64,000 bases of DNA, taken from the NCBI RefSeq assembly GCF_001244545.1, contig NZ_LN852695.1, positions 372,001-436,000 on the forward strand, in the 5' to 3' direction. Made by a program: the position numbers and the translations under genes. Under the pieces are notes generated by a model. The model was not told where the DNA came from. It did not search any database and was given only the letters and a program-made list of their open reading frames with translations. The stretch comes from Candidatus Stoquefichus sp. SB1 (GTDB lineage: Bacteria > Bacillota_I > Bacilli_A > Erysipelotrichales > Coprobacillaceae). Below, in pieces: positions 47,779 to 56,437 of the stretch. Position 1 is the stretch's first letter. The number at the start of each line of letters is the position of its first letter.

Positions 47779-47791
47779 TGAACGATGTTCA
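47779..47791 (+). promoter_or_regulatory. Second TetR operator
   Basis: TGAACGATGTTCA differs only at its middle base from the copy at the tetR promoter. It sits six bases before the GGAGGTGG ribosome site of the membrane-protein gene, with a further half-site TGAACG at 47769-47774. Confidence 0.75.
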
Positions 47792-47806
47792 TTTTGGAGG
47801 TGGAAA

Positions 47807-48235
47807 ATGATTCAGAAAAAATATTTATTAGTGATTGGTGGTTGTGTTTGGGGTATTGCAGGTTTTAATATTTTAAGAATTGGGATTGAAACATATTCAT
47901 CATATATCAGTTTTATTCATATCTTATTATCAGTTATTGTGTATGGAATGTTTCAATATTTTGTATTTCAAAAAATGGTTAAAAAGCATACACAAAGAAT
48001 ATTAGGTTATCAGGAAGATAAACAATACTTTTTTAAGTTTTTTGATAAAAAGGCTTTTTGTATTATGGCATTTATGATGACTTTTGGTATTGGAATAAGA
48101 GTATTAGGGATTTTTCCAGATGTCTTTATTGCCGTTTTTTATACCGGCTTAGGTGTATCGTTGTGTCATGCGGGAATTTTATTTATGGTGAATTATTTTA
48201 AACATGTAAACTATAGAAAGGTGGAGGAAATATAG
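47807..48235 (+). CDS. Four-helix membrane protein, unknown
   Basis: A 142-aa protein with four hydrophobic segments (about 6-23, 33-54, 80-98 and 103-126) and short charged loops. No family is recognised. Start at 47807 after GGAGGTGGAAA; the frame upstream runs through the terminator and operator and is not coding. It lies 1 bp before a second membrane-protein gene and behind a TetR operator, so the pair probably forms a regulated membrane function such as small-molecule efflux or response; this is inference. Confidence 0.72.
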   Translation: MIQKKYLLVIGGCVWGIAGFNILRIGIETYSSYISFIHILLSVIVYGMFQYFVFQKMVKKHTQRILGYQEDKQYFFKFFDKKAFCIMAFMMTFGIGIRVLGIFPDVFIAVFYTGLGVSLCHAGILFMVNYFKHVNYRKVEEI

Positions 48236-48236
48236 T

Positions 48237-48905
48237 ATGCAAGCAATTGTAGAGACTTTATTTGATATTGTTTATTTAGTAACAGTCATTACATTAGGAA
48301 TTTTGATGATAAGAAATGGAAAAGAAAATAAGCAGTATTTATTATTTGGGATAATGGCAGTGACTTTAGGCTTAGGTGATTCTTTTCATCTTGTTCCAAG
48401 AGCTTATGCGTTATGTACAACAGGATTGCAAGATTATACTGTTGCATTAGGAATTGGTAAGTGGATTACATCCATAACAATGACAGTATTTTATGTTATT
48501 CTTTATTATGTATGGAGATTACGTTATCAGATTCAAGGAAAACAACTTTATACAATCATAGTTTATGGATTGGCAGTTATTCGTATTGTTTTATGTATGT
48601 TTCCACAGAATGGATGGACAAGTGCCAATGCACCTATTTCCTGGGGAATAATGAGAAATATTCCATTTGCTTTATTAGGATTGTTAATCATTGTTCTGTT
48701 TTATCAACAGACAAGACATGATCATGATCCATCATTTCAATATATGTGGTTAACAATTGTCTTGAGTTTTGGTTTTTATATTCCTGTTGTTTTATGGGCA
48801 GATGCGATTCCAATGGTAGGAATGTTAATGATTCCTAAGACTTGTGCTTATGTATGGACAGTATGGATTGGTTATAGTGATATGAAGAAGAAATTGGTTG
48901 ATTAA
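48237..48905 (+). CDS. Seven-helix membrane protein, unknown
   Basis: A 222-aa protein with seven predicted hydrophobic segments and a basic C-terminus (YSDMKKKLVD). Segments contain GDSFHLVPRAYAL and ISWGIMRNIPFALLGLL, with a His- and Asp-rich loop (TRHDHDPSFQY) between helices 5 and 6. I do not recognise the family. It follows the four-helix protein by 1 bp and shares the TetR-controlled transcript. A terminator hairpin overlaps its stop codon. Confidence 0.72.
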   Translation: MQAIVETLFDIVYLVTVITLGILMIRNGKENKQYLLFGIMAVTLGLGDSFHLVPRAYALCTTGLQDYTVALGIGKWITSITMTVFYVILYYVWRLRYQIQGKQLYTIIVYGLAVIRIVLCMFPQNGWTSANAPISWGIMRNIPFALLGLLIIVLFYQQTRHDHDPSFQYMWLTIVLSFGFYIPVVLWADAIPMVGMLMIPKTCAYVWTVWIGYSDMKKKLVD

Positions 48906-48918
48906 GACCAATTTTTTT
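48891..48918 (+). terminator. Terminator overlapping stop of the membrane gene
   Basis: AAATTGGT (48891-48898) / ACCAATTT (48907-48914) with an 8-nt loop spanning the stop codon, then a T run to 48918. Confidence 0.85.
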
Positions 48919-49007
48919 GTTTTATGAAAAGATTTAAGTGAATGAATGATATTCTTTCTATTGGATTATAAATCATATATAATAAAACTTAGAGTAGGAG
49001 GAGTATT

Positions 49008-49808
49008 ATGGAGACGAAAATAGCTTTTTTTGATATTGATGGAACATTAGTCAATGTTCCTCATGGATTAATGCAACCAACGAAAGAAACAATTCAGGCC
49101 TTAACAAAATTCAAAGAAATGGGGCATAAGATTGTTATTGCAACAGCAAGAGGAGAAGTTCCTCAAAGTGTTCAAGAAATTTCGTTTGATGGTTATATAT
49201 GCAATGATGGACATTATATTCGTTATAATAATGAAACATGGATTGATGAATTATTTAGTGTAGAACAAATAGAAAAGCAATTAAATGTTTATCAGAAATA
49301 TCATGGGCGCTGTATGTTTAATAGTCGATTTGGGCAATGGTGTTCATTTGTAGATGATGATTTGGTGATTCAACATCGTCAAATGTTCCAAGGCACAAGT
49401 GAAAGACCAACAGACATTCATGAAGAATTTTTACCAGAAGATGTTAAAGCGATTAGCTGTTGTGTATTGTTTGAGAATACAGATGATTTATGGGCTGCTT
49501 ATCATGAATTAGAAGATGAATTGACAATGGTTCCATATGATACAGGCTTAGTCAGAATGGATGTTTATTGCAAAGGATTTACTAAAGGGACTGCTTGTCA
49601 ATATGTTTATCAGAAATTAGGAATTAACTATGAGAATACATATGCTTTTGGTGATGGTGTGAATGATGTTGAAATGTTAGCATTGGTGAAACATGGAATT
49701 GCAATGGGAAATGCTGTTGATGTTTTAAAAGAAACAGCAAGTGAAATAACTGAGACAGTTGATAATAATGGAATCGCTTTGGCATTTCATAAACACTTTG
49801 GTATATAG
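49008..49808 (+). CDS. Cof-type HAD-IIB phosphatase
   Basis: A 266-aa HAD phosphatase: motif I FFDIDGTLV, motif II IATARGE, motif III Lys in KGTACQYVYQ and motif IV FGDGVNDVEM. The C2 cap contains the aromatic-rich GRCMFNSRFGQWCSFVDDD. Start ATG after AGGAGGAGTATT. Monocistronic by position. It is the fourth Cof-type protein in this window; the substrate is unknown. Confidence 0.88.
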   Translation: METKIAFFDIDGTLVNVPHGLMQPTKETIQALTKFKEMGHKIVIATARGEVPQSVQEISFDGYICNDGHYIRYNNETWIDELFSVEQIEKQLNVYQKYHGRCMFNSRFGQWCSFVDDDLVIQHRQMFQGTSERPTDIHEEFLPEDVKAISCCVLFENTDDLWAAYHELEDELTMVPYDTGLVRMDVYCKGFTKGTACQYVYQKLGINYENTYAFGDGVNDVEMLALVKHGIAMGNAVDVLKETASEITETVDNNGIALAFHKHFGI

Positions 49809-49874
49809 GCTATTGCATTTGAATGACAACTGGCAAAGTGATAAAATAAGGATATAAAGAAATAAGGTGAGAAG

Positions 49875-51500
49875 ATGAATGTCTTAAATGATGTCTTGTT
49901 TGAAGCGTTTGCCAATGCTTCTGATAATGTTTATATTTATGTATGTGATATGCGTGATGATGAATCAAGATGGTCAAAAAACGCTATTGATTATTTTGAC
50001 ATGCCCTCAGAATACATGAAAAATGCAGGAATGATTTGGTTAGATAAAATTCATCCACAAGATCGAGATATTTATTTAAAAGATATAGATGCAGTCTTTT
50101 CTGGGAAAACAAATCAGCACAATTGTCAATATCGTGCCTTAAATAAATATGGTGATTATATTTGGTTAGAATGTCGCGGCTCAGTTATTCAGGATGATGA
50201 TGGTCAGCCCCTTTATTTTGCTGGAATGATGACACGTATTTCAGCTCAAAACAAATATGATCCACTTACTAATCTTTTAACGGTGCATGAACTTTATAAA
50301 AGTGATTTTGGTAAAGAAGGAATTATATTGTTGTTAGGGTTTGATGCATTTAGAAAGATAATTAATAATTATGGGTATACATTTGGTGATATGATTTTAA
50401 AAGAATTTGCTTTGCAAATTATAAAAATGATTTCAAGTGAAAAAGTTTTTAGATTTAATGGTGATCAGTTTATCATTATTTGTGAAGATTATACTCAACA
50501 ACAAGCAAAAGAAATCTTTTATCAAATTAAAAAAATGGTTAAGAATATTGGAAAACATATGGAACCTGCTGTGACATTAAATATAACTGCTGGAGCAGTT
50601 AGGTATCCAGATAATGGTTCAACAAAAGAAGAATTATTAAGTAATTTGGAACATTCATTAGAACATGCGAAAACCAAACATCGTGGAGAAATTATCTTCT
50701 TTTCTCAAGATATTGCGAGATTACATCTACGTACTTTAAATATTAAAGAAGCTTTAACAAAGAGTATCCAAAGAAATTTTGAAAACTTTGAATTATATTA
50801 TCAGCCAATTGTCAATCAATATGATAAAACAATTGTTGGTTGTGAAGCCTTATTAAGATGGCATACAGCAACCAAACAAGTTTCACCTATCGAATTTATC
50901 AAATTATTAGAGGAAAGTGGAGAAATCCGTTTAGTTGGTAATTGGGTTATGGAACAAGTGATGAAACAGGCACAGATTTTCCAAAAACAATATCCAACAT
51001 TAAAAATCAATTTTAATGTCTCTTATATGCAGTTTGAAGATCGACAATTTATTAAGAATATAATTGAAAAAGCGAATGAATATCAAGTGGATAAATCACT
51101 GATAGTTATTGAATTAACAGAAAGCTGTCATGTTGAAAATATCCCAAGATTATCAAAAATATTTGAATATTTAAGAGAAGAAGGTTTCAAGATTGCATTA
51201 GATGATTTTGGAACAGCATATGCATCACTCAATCTTCTCAAAAATTTACCTGCTGATTATATTAAAATAGATCAATCTTTAGTCAAAGAAATATCTTTAA
51301 CACATAATCAAAAGGATATGATTATTATTGATAGTTTGACTGAATTGAGTCATCGTTTAGACTTTGAATGTATTATTGAAGGGGTTGAAAATCAAGAGGT
51401 AGAACAAGCACTTTTACATGTGAATGCACCTTATTTTCAAGGCTATTGTTATGCAAAACCTCTTCCATGTGAAGAATTTGAAAAATTATTAAAAAAATAA
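49875..51500 (+). CDS. PAS/degenerate-GGDEF/EAL c-di-GMP phosphodiesterase
   Basis: A 541-aa soluble protein. A PAS domain (about 5-120; RALNKYGDYIWLECRGSVI) is followed by a GGDEF domain whose signature reads NGDQF, so cyclase activity is probably lost. A C-terminal EAL domain (about 285-540) looks catalytic: CEALLRW, Asn in NFNVSYMQF, Glu in IELTES, DDFGTAYASLN, IEGVEN and QGYCYAKPL. It should cleave c-di-GMP to pGpG. No membrane segment. The esterase gene follows 7 bp downstream, perhaps in one transcript. The PAS ligand is unknown. Confidence 0.9.
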   Translation: MNVLNDVLFEAFANASDNVYIYVCDMRDDESRWSKNAIDYFDMPSEYMKNAGMIWLDKIHPQDRDIYLKDIDAVFSGKTNQHNCQYRALNKYGDYIWLECRGSVIQDDDGQPLYFAGMMTRISAQNKYDPLTNLLTVHELYKSDFGKEGIILLLGFDAFRKIINNYGYTFGDMILKEFALQIIKMISSEKVFRFNGDQFIIICEDYTQQQAKEIFYQIKKMVKNIGKHMEPAVTLNITAGAVRYPDNGSTKEELLSNLEHSLEHAKTKHRGEIIFFSQDIARLHLRTLNIKEALTKSIQRNFENFELYYQPIVNQYDKTIVGCEALLRWHTATKQVSPIEFIKLLEESGEIRLVGNWVMEQVMKQAQIFQKQYPTLKINFNVSYMQFEDRQFIKNIIEKANEYQVDKSLIVIELTESCHVENIPRLSKIFEYLREEGFKIALDDFGTAYASLNLLKNLPADYIKIDQSLVKEISLTHNQKDMIIIDSLTELSHRLDFECIIEGVENQEVEQALLHVNAPYFQGYCYAKPLPCEEFEKLLKK

Positions 51501-51507
51501 GGAGAAT

Positions 51508-52338
51508 ATGATGGCACTTATAAAAGTAGATTTTTTTTCACAATCACTGATGCGTACAGTGACAATACAGGCAATTTTACCAGTTGATAAAATTTTAGAG
51601 GTAGGAGAGGAATTACCATCACCGAAACCTTTTAAAACACTTTATTTGTTACATGGCATATTTGGTAATGATATGGATTGGGTGAGTGGAACCCGTATTC
51701 AAAGATGGGCTCAAGATTATAATGTAGCCGTCATTATGCCTGCTGGTGAGAATAAATTTTATGTTGATAATGAAAGATCACATGAATATTATTCGCGTTT
51801 TATTGGCGAGGAATTAGTAGATATGACAAGACGATTATTTCCTTTATCTCATCAGCGTGAAGACACATTTATTGCAGGCTTATCAATGGGTGGTTATGGA
51901 GCAATTGTGAATGGACTTAAATATCATCAAACATTTGGTTATATTGCCGGGTTGTCGTCAGCTTTAATATTGAATATGATAGTCAAATCAAAAGATGGAG
52001 ACAATATTCCTTATATGAATAAGCGTAGCTATTTAGAAAGTGTATTTGGACCCATTGATCAATTGATAGGCAGTGATAAAGATTACAAAGCATTGATAGA
52101 ACAGATTTCACAAAAAGATATTCCACATATTTATATGGCTTGTGGCAGTGAGGACTTTTTATTAAAAGAAAATAGAGATTATGTTAAGTATTTAAAAGCA
52201 CATCATATAGCAGTGACTTATGAAGAGGGACCAGGTGGTCATGAGTGGGATTTTTGGGATAAATATATCTTAAAAGTTCTTGAGTGGTTACCACTAACAG
52301 ATAAAAAAGAAGGATTAAGTAGTGGTCATGTGCAATAA
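51508..52338 (+). CDS. Alpha/beta-hydrolase esterase (EstA/esterase D-like)
   Basis: A 276-aa serine esterase of the esterase-D/tributyrin-esterase group. The nucleophile elbow is GLSMGGYGA, preceded by LYLLHGIFGNDMDWV (oxyanion region). An Asp in YMACGSEDFLL and a His in GGHEWDFWD complete the triad. There is no signal peptide, so it is cytoplasmic. In relatives the substrates are short acyl or phenolic esters, including those on carbohydrates. Two ATGs stand in tandem after GGAGAAT; the first is used here. Confidence 0.9.
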   Translation: MMALIKVDFFSQSLMRTVTIQAILPVDKILEVGEELPSPKPFKTLYLLHGIFGNDMDWVSGTRIQRWAQDYNVAVIMPAGENKFYVDNERSHEYYSRFIGEELVDMTRRLFPLSHQREDTFIAGLSMGGYGAIVNGLKYHQTFGYIAGLSSALILNMIVKSKDGDNIPYMNKRSYLESVFGPIDQLIGSDKDYKALIEQISQKDIPHIYMACGSEDFLLKENRDYVKYLKAHHIAVTYEEGPGGHEWDFWDKYILKVLEWLPLTDKKEGLSSGHVQ

Positions 52339-52473
52339 TGTCTATAGGAAACATATGTATCATTTGTTTCCTATTCTTTTTTTGGTCTTCTTTAAACAAT
52401 TTGCTTTCTCATCATTGGAATGATAAAATAAAAATGTGACACATTTGTGATATTCTTGAGAGGAATGGAAAAT

Positions 52474-53730
52474 ATGAAATTAAGGCGATTGATAAAGGGA
52501 TTTTTAACTATAAATTTATTTTTGATGTGTATTGGGTGTCAGGATAAATCTAAAAATATAATTGTAAATAATGAGGATCAGGAAACCATTAATTTAAGGT
52601 TCTATGGTTATAAAAGTGAAGCAATTAATGTTGTTGCAATTGAAGATAGTTTACAGGATTATATGAAAGAGAATCCTCATATAAAGATCACATATGAAAG
52701 TGTTAAAGGAATTGAATATTATAATGTCTTAGAGAAAAGATTAAAGAGTGGTCATTATGATGATATCTTTATGATAGATGAAGATCATTTACAAGAATTA
52801 AAAAGTAGTGGCTATTTTGCTGATTTATCAGATTTATCGACAATTTCTCATTTTAGTCAAAAATCAATAGATCAAATGAAAGAAAATGATGGTAAAATCT
52901 ATTATGTTCCTTCAACCATATCTGCCTTTGGACTTTACTGTAATATGGATTTATTAAATAAATATCATCAAAAAGTTCCAACAAATGAAAAGGAATTTAT
53001 GGATGTCTGTCAGTATTTTGTTAATCAGGGAATTGTTCCTATTATTGCTAATAATGATATATCACTCAAAACAATCGCAATCGCAAAAGCTCTCTATCCT
53101 GTTTATCAATCATCAAACAGTGAAGAGCTGATTCATCAAATGAATGCTAATCCGCAAGTTCTAGCAGATTATATGAAAACAGGATATGAATTTGTAGAGA
53201 AGATTATAAAAAATAAATATGTTGATTCAGCACAAACATTAAAAACAGAAAAGACAAAAGATGATTTGACACAATTTGAAGAGGGCAAGAACCCATTTAT
53301 GTTAACAGGTGCATGGGCATCTGTTAGAGTTCAGGATGCAAATCCAGAATTGAATTTTGAAGTTCATCCATATCCTATCTTAGAAAATGATTCAGTTTTG
53401 GTAACAAATATAGATACAAGATTATGTGCAAATGCTAAAGGGAAGCACGTGGAGGAAGCCAAAAAATTTATTGAATATTTAACACAAACTGATGTTATGT
53501 GGAAATTTGTAAATAGTCAATCATCATTTAGTCCTTTAATAGAATCACGTTTAGCAGATGATCAAACTATTCAGCCATTAAATGTATATCTTAATGATAA
53601 GAATTCTATACTTGGAACAGATTCTCGTATCAAATATCCTATTTGGACATTAACACGTGATGGAATACAAAAATTATTGAAAGGCGAAAGTATTGAGTCA
53701 GCATTAAATAATATTAAAGATTCAAAATAA
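52474..53730 (+). CDS. Extracellular sugar-type solute-binding lipoprotein
   Basis: A 418-aa family 1 extracellular solute-binding protein. The signal peptide ends in MCIGC, a lipobox-like site with lipidated Cys at about residue 22. The mature part has INLRFYGYK, ITYESVKGIEYYNVLEKRLKSGHYDDIFMI and FYLLTGAW-like segments (FMLTGAWASVRV) typical of sugar-binding proteins. No ABC permease or ATPase genes are nearby. Instead a membrane sensor with an EAL domain starts 15 bp downstream, so it may act as a ligand-binding co-receptor. Start at 52474 with AGAGG ten bases upstream. Confidence 0.88.
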   Translation: MKLRRLIKGFLTINLFLMCIGCQDKSKNIIVNNEDQETINLRFYGYKSEAINVVAIEDSLQDYMKENPHIKITYESVKGIEYYNVLEKRLKSGHYDDIFMIDEDHLQELKSSGYFADLSDLSTISHFSQKSIDQMKENDGKIYYVPSTISAFGLYCNMDLLNKYHQKVPTNEKEFMDVCQYFVNQGIVPIIANNDISLKTIAIAKALYPVYQSSNSEELIHQMNANPQVLADYMKTGYEFVEKIIKNKYVDSAQTLKTEKTKDDLTQFEEGKNPFMLTGAWASVRVQDANPELNFEVHPYPILENDSVLVTNIDTRLCANAKGKHVEEAKKFIEYLTQTDVMWKFVNSQSSFSPLIESRLADDQTIQPLNVYLNDKNSILGTDSRIKYPIWTLTRDGIQKLLKGESIESALNNIKDSK

Positions 53731-53745
53731 TAGAAGGAGATTAAC

Positions 53746-55962
53746 ATGAAGAAGAAAGAGATACCAATTATTATCATATGCAGTCTTTTAGCAATTGGAA
53801 TAGTCAGTGCAACAATGTTAACGTATATTAATTATGTACGTGATTCTTTATGGGATCAATCTGTTAATGATATATTAGACTCAACAACCCAAGTACAGGA
53901 AGCCTTTCAGTCATATATGGATAAAGATGTAGAGAATTTAAGTATTATTTTAAGAGGTGTTTCATCAGAAAAAGAAGATATCATATCTTCAATTATACAA
54001 CGTTCTGAAATAGAAGGACATAATCTCGTTTACATTAATCTTACTGATTATACTTATTTTAATCGTAGTGGTAAAGAAAAATTATTACCTGAAGAAATAG
54101 AACAAATAAAAACTTTCTCTTCTTCAAAAGGAGTAACAAAGCCATATTATAATACAATAACTGGTATAAAAACTATAGCAACCTATATTAAATCAGAAAA
54201 TCAATTATTAATTAAAGAAACTCAAATAGATGATTTAGCTGAACAGTTTTCTTTATCGTTTTATAATGATTTAGGATTTTCTTATATTGTTGATGATACT
54301 GGTAATGTGCTTGTAAGAACAAATCATAAAAATGCTAATAGAACAATGCAGAATTTGTTTGATATTATTGATTTAGAAGGTAATGATAAAGGAACAATTC
54401 AATCATTTGAAGATGCTTTTTCTCATCATCAAAAAGGTTATGCATTGTTTAACTATCATGATGATAAAAATGTCTTTTGTTATGTTCCATTAACAGGAAT
54501 GAATGATTGGTATATTGTTTCTATTATTCCTAATAATGTCATTATGACACAAGCAAATAATATTATATTATTTACAATTACTTTATCTTTAATTATTATT
54601 GGAGCTATTGGATTTGTATTGTTATTGTATCGATATAATAATAAAAAACATAAAAATGAAATGCTTCATTTGGCTTATTATGATCATCTAACAAATTTAT
54701 ATAATTATCAAAAATTTAAAGAAGAAGGTCAAAAGAAATTAAAGGATAAACATTTAAATTGGGCAGTGATTTATAGTGATATTGCAGGTTTTAAAATTAT
54801 TAATGATTTAAATGGATATGAATTTGGGGATAAAGTTTTAAAAGAGTTAGCGAATATTCTGAAAGATGAAGAGACATCAAATGACTTAACATGTCATATG
54901 ACAGCTGATAAATTTTTGATGATGCGTGAATATCGTGATAAACAGGAGTTGATAGACTGTTGTCAGAGAATTTATCAGAAACTTTCACTTTTATTAAAGG
55001 AGTATGGATTAGAGAAAGAAATTGTTATTAAATTTGGAATTTGTTGTTTGGAAGATGATGATAAAATAGAAAATATTGATGGATTGATAGATCGTAGTCA
55101 TCTGGCATTAAATGAAATAGATGCTAATCATAAAGACTATTATTGTTTTTATAATTATTCTATGCGTGAAAGAATGATGAAAGAAGCAGATATTGAGTCT
55201 AAAATGGAAAAAGCTTTAGAAAATAGAGAATTTATTTTCTATCTACAACCTAAATATGATGTTTATGGAAATGCAATATTAGGAGCGGAAGCATTAGTAA
55301 GATGGGTAGATAAGAGTGGTCAGATGATTATGCCAGGAGAGTTTATACCTATTTTTGAAAAAAATGGCTTTTTGTTAAAATTAGATGAATATATTTATGA
55401 AAGTGTTTGTCAATATTTAGCTGATCGTATTCAAAAACAACGTCCGGTTGTTTGTATCTCTGTTAATATTTCACGTTTACATTTCTATCAGTCAGATTTC
55501 GTAGAACGATATGTTAATATCAAAAAGAAATATAATATTCCAGATCATTTATTAGAATTAGAAATAACAGAGAATATTTTATTGGAAGATATGAAAACAA
55601 TAGAAAGAACAATTTCTCAACTACAGAGTTATGGCTTTAGTTGTTCAATTGATGATTTTGGTAGTGGTTATTCATCACTTAATTCATTAAAAGATTTACC
55701 ATTTGATGTGATTAAATTAGACAAAGTTTTCTTGGATAATAGTGTGAATACGAAACGTAGTGAAGAAATTATTAAATCAATTATTGATATGGCAAAACAT
55801 ATTGAAATTATAACTGTTGCTGAAGGTGTAGAAACATATGAGCAACTGGATTTTCTCAAAAAGACAGATTGTGATATGATTCAGGGATATATTTTCTCTA
55901 AACCATTACCAATAAGAGAGTTTGAAGAAGTATTAAGAGAAAATAAATCGATTGTGTCTTAA
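53746..55962 (+). CDS. Membrane Cache-like sensor / degenerate GGDEF / EAL phosphodiesterase
   Basis: A 738-aa membrane receptor. An N-terminal helix (about 6-28) and a second helix (about 268-292, IILFTITLSLIIIGAIGFVLLLY) enclose a 240-residue extracellular Cache-like sensor. The GGDEF domain has the signature TADKF instead of GGDEF, so it is probably inactive. The EAL domain looks intact: AEALVRW, VNISRLHF, LEITENILLED, DDFGSGYSSLNSL, AEGVET and QGYIFSKPLP. It should degrade c-di-GMP in response to an extracellular signal. Directly preceded by a solute-binding lipoprotein gene, its likely ligand-presenting partner. Confidence 0.9.
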   Translation: MKKKEIPIIIICSLLAIGIVSATMLTYINYVRDSLWDQSVNDILDSTTQVQEAFQSYMDKDVENLSIILRGVSSEKEDIISSIIQRSEIEGHNLVYINLTDYTYFNRSGKEKLLPEEIEQIKTFSSSKGVTKPYYNTITGIKTIATYIKSENQLLIKETQIDDLAEQFSLSFYNDLGFSYIVDDTGNVLVRTNHKNANRTMQNLFDIIDLEGNDKGTIQSFEDAFSHHQKGYALFNYHDDKNVFCYVPLTGMNDWYIVSIIPNNVIMTQANNIILFTITLSLIIIGAIGFVLLLYRYNNKKHKNEMLHLAYYDHLTNLYNYQKFKEEGQKKLKDKHLNWAVIYSDIAGFKIINDLNGYEFGDKVLKELANILKDEETSNDLTCHMTADKFLMMREYRDKQELIDCCQRIYQKLSLLLKEYGLEKEIVIKFGICCLEDDDKIENIDGLIDRSHLALNEIDANHKDYYCFYNYSMRERMMKEADIESKMEKALENREFIFYLQPKYDVYGNAILGAEALVRWVDKSGQMIMPGEFIPIFEKNGFLLKLDEYIYESVCQYLADRIQKQRPVVCISVNISRLHFYQSDFVERYVNIKKKYNIPDHLLELEITENILLEDMKTIERTISQLQSYGFSCSIDDFGSGYSSLNSLKDLPFDVIKLDKVFLDNSVNTKRSEEIIKSIIDMAKHIEIITVAEGVETYEQLDFLKKTDCDMIQGYIFSKPLPIREFEEVLRENKSIVS

Positions 55963-55985
55963 AAGCTATCTTGTGATAGCTTTTT
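55961..55985 (+). terminator. Terminator after EAL sensor
   Basis: AAAAGCTATC / GATAGCTTTT, loop TTGT, tail T; the stem starts at the stop codon. Confidence 0.9.
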
Positions 55986-56061
55986 ATTTCCTCTTTCTAG
56001 GAAAAAAAGTGTCTTTAGAATCATTGTTAAATAAGATATGATGCTTGTAGGAGTTGATGAT

Positions 56062-56370
56062 ATGAATAATATCAGAGAAAATACAATATCAATTATAGAA
56101 TTGACGCAAAGAAGTTATGATGCATACAAGCAAGCACTTTATTTTGTCAAACTAGGGAAACCAAAAGAATCCCAATATTACTTTCAACAGGGCGATGAAT
56201 TATTGTTGCAGATGAGTCGGATACATGCACAGATGTTATCACAAGATGTTGAAGTGAACTTGCTTATGGTTCATATTGAAGACTTGTTAATTTCTGTTCA
56301 ATTGTATAAATCAATGATTAAAGAATTATTAGTGTTCTATACAAAATTTCCTACCTTAAAAGGAAATTAA
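56062..56370 (+). CDS. PTS EIIA, lactose/cellobiose family
   Basis: A 102-aa helical EIIA protein of the lactose/cellobiose family, which passes phosphate from HPr to EIIB. The phospho-histidine is H71 in LLMVHIEDLL, with the magnesium-binding Asp at 74. The start at 56062 lies eight bases after AGGAG; the frame further upstream has no ribosome site. It is the first gene of a chitobiose-type PTS cluster and the only EIIA in the window, so it may also serve the two orphan EIICs. Confidence 0.92.
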   Translation: MNNIRENTISIIELTQRSYDAYKQALYFVKLGKPKESQYYFQQGDELLLQMSRIHAQMLSQDVEVNLLMVHIEDLLISVQLYKSMIKELLVFYTKFPTLKGN

Positions 56371-56437
56371 CAGTCTTTTTGTTTTTGTAGACGATTATAT
56401 AATGATATTGTCAAGCATGTCGAAAGGGGAAAAAACA

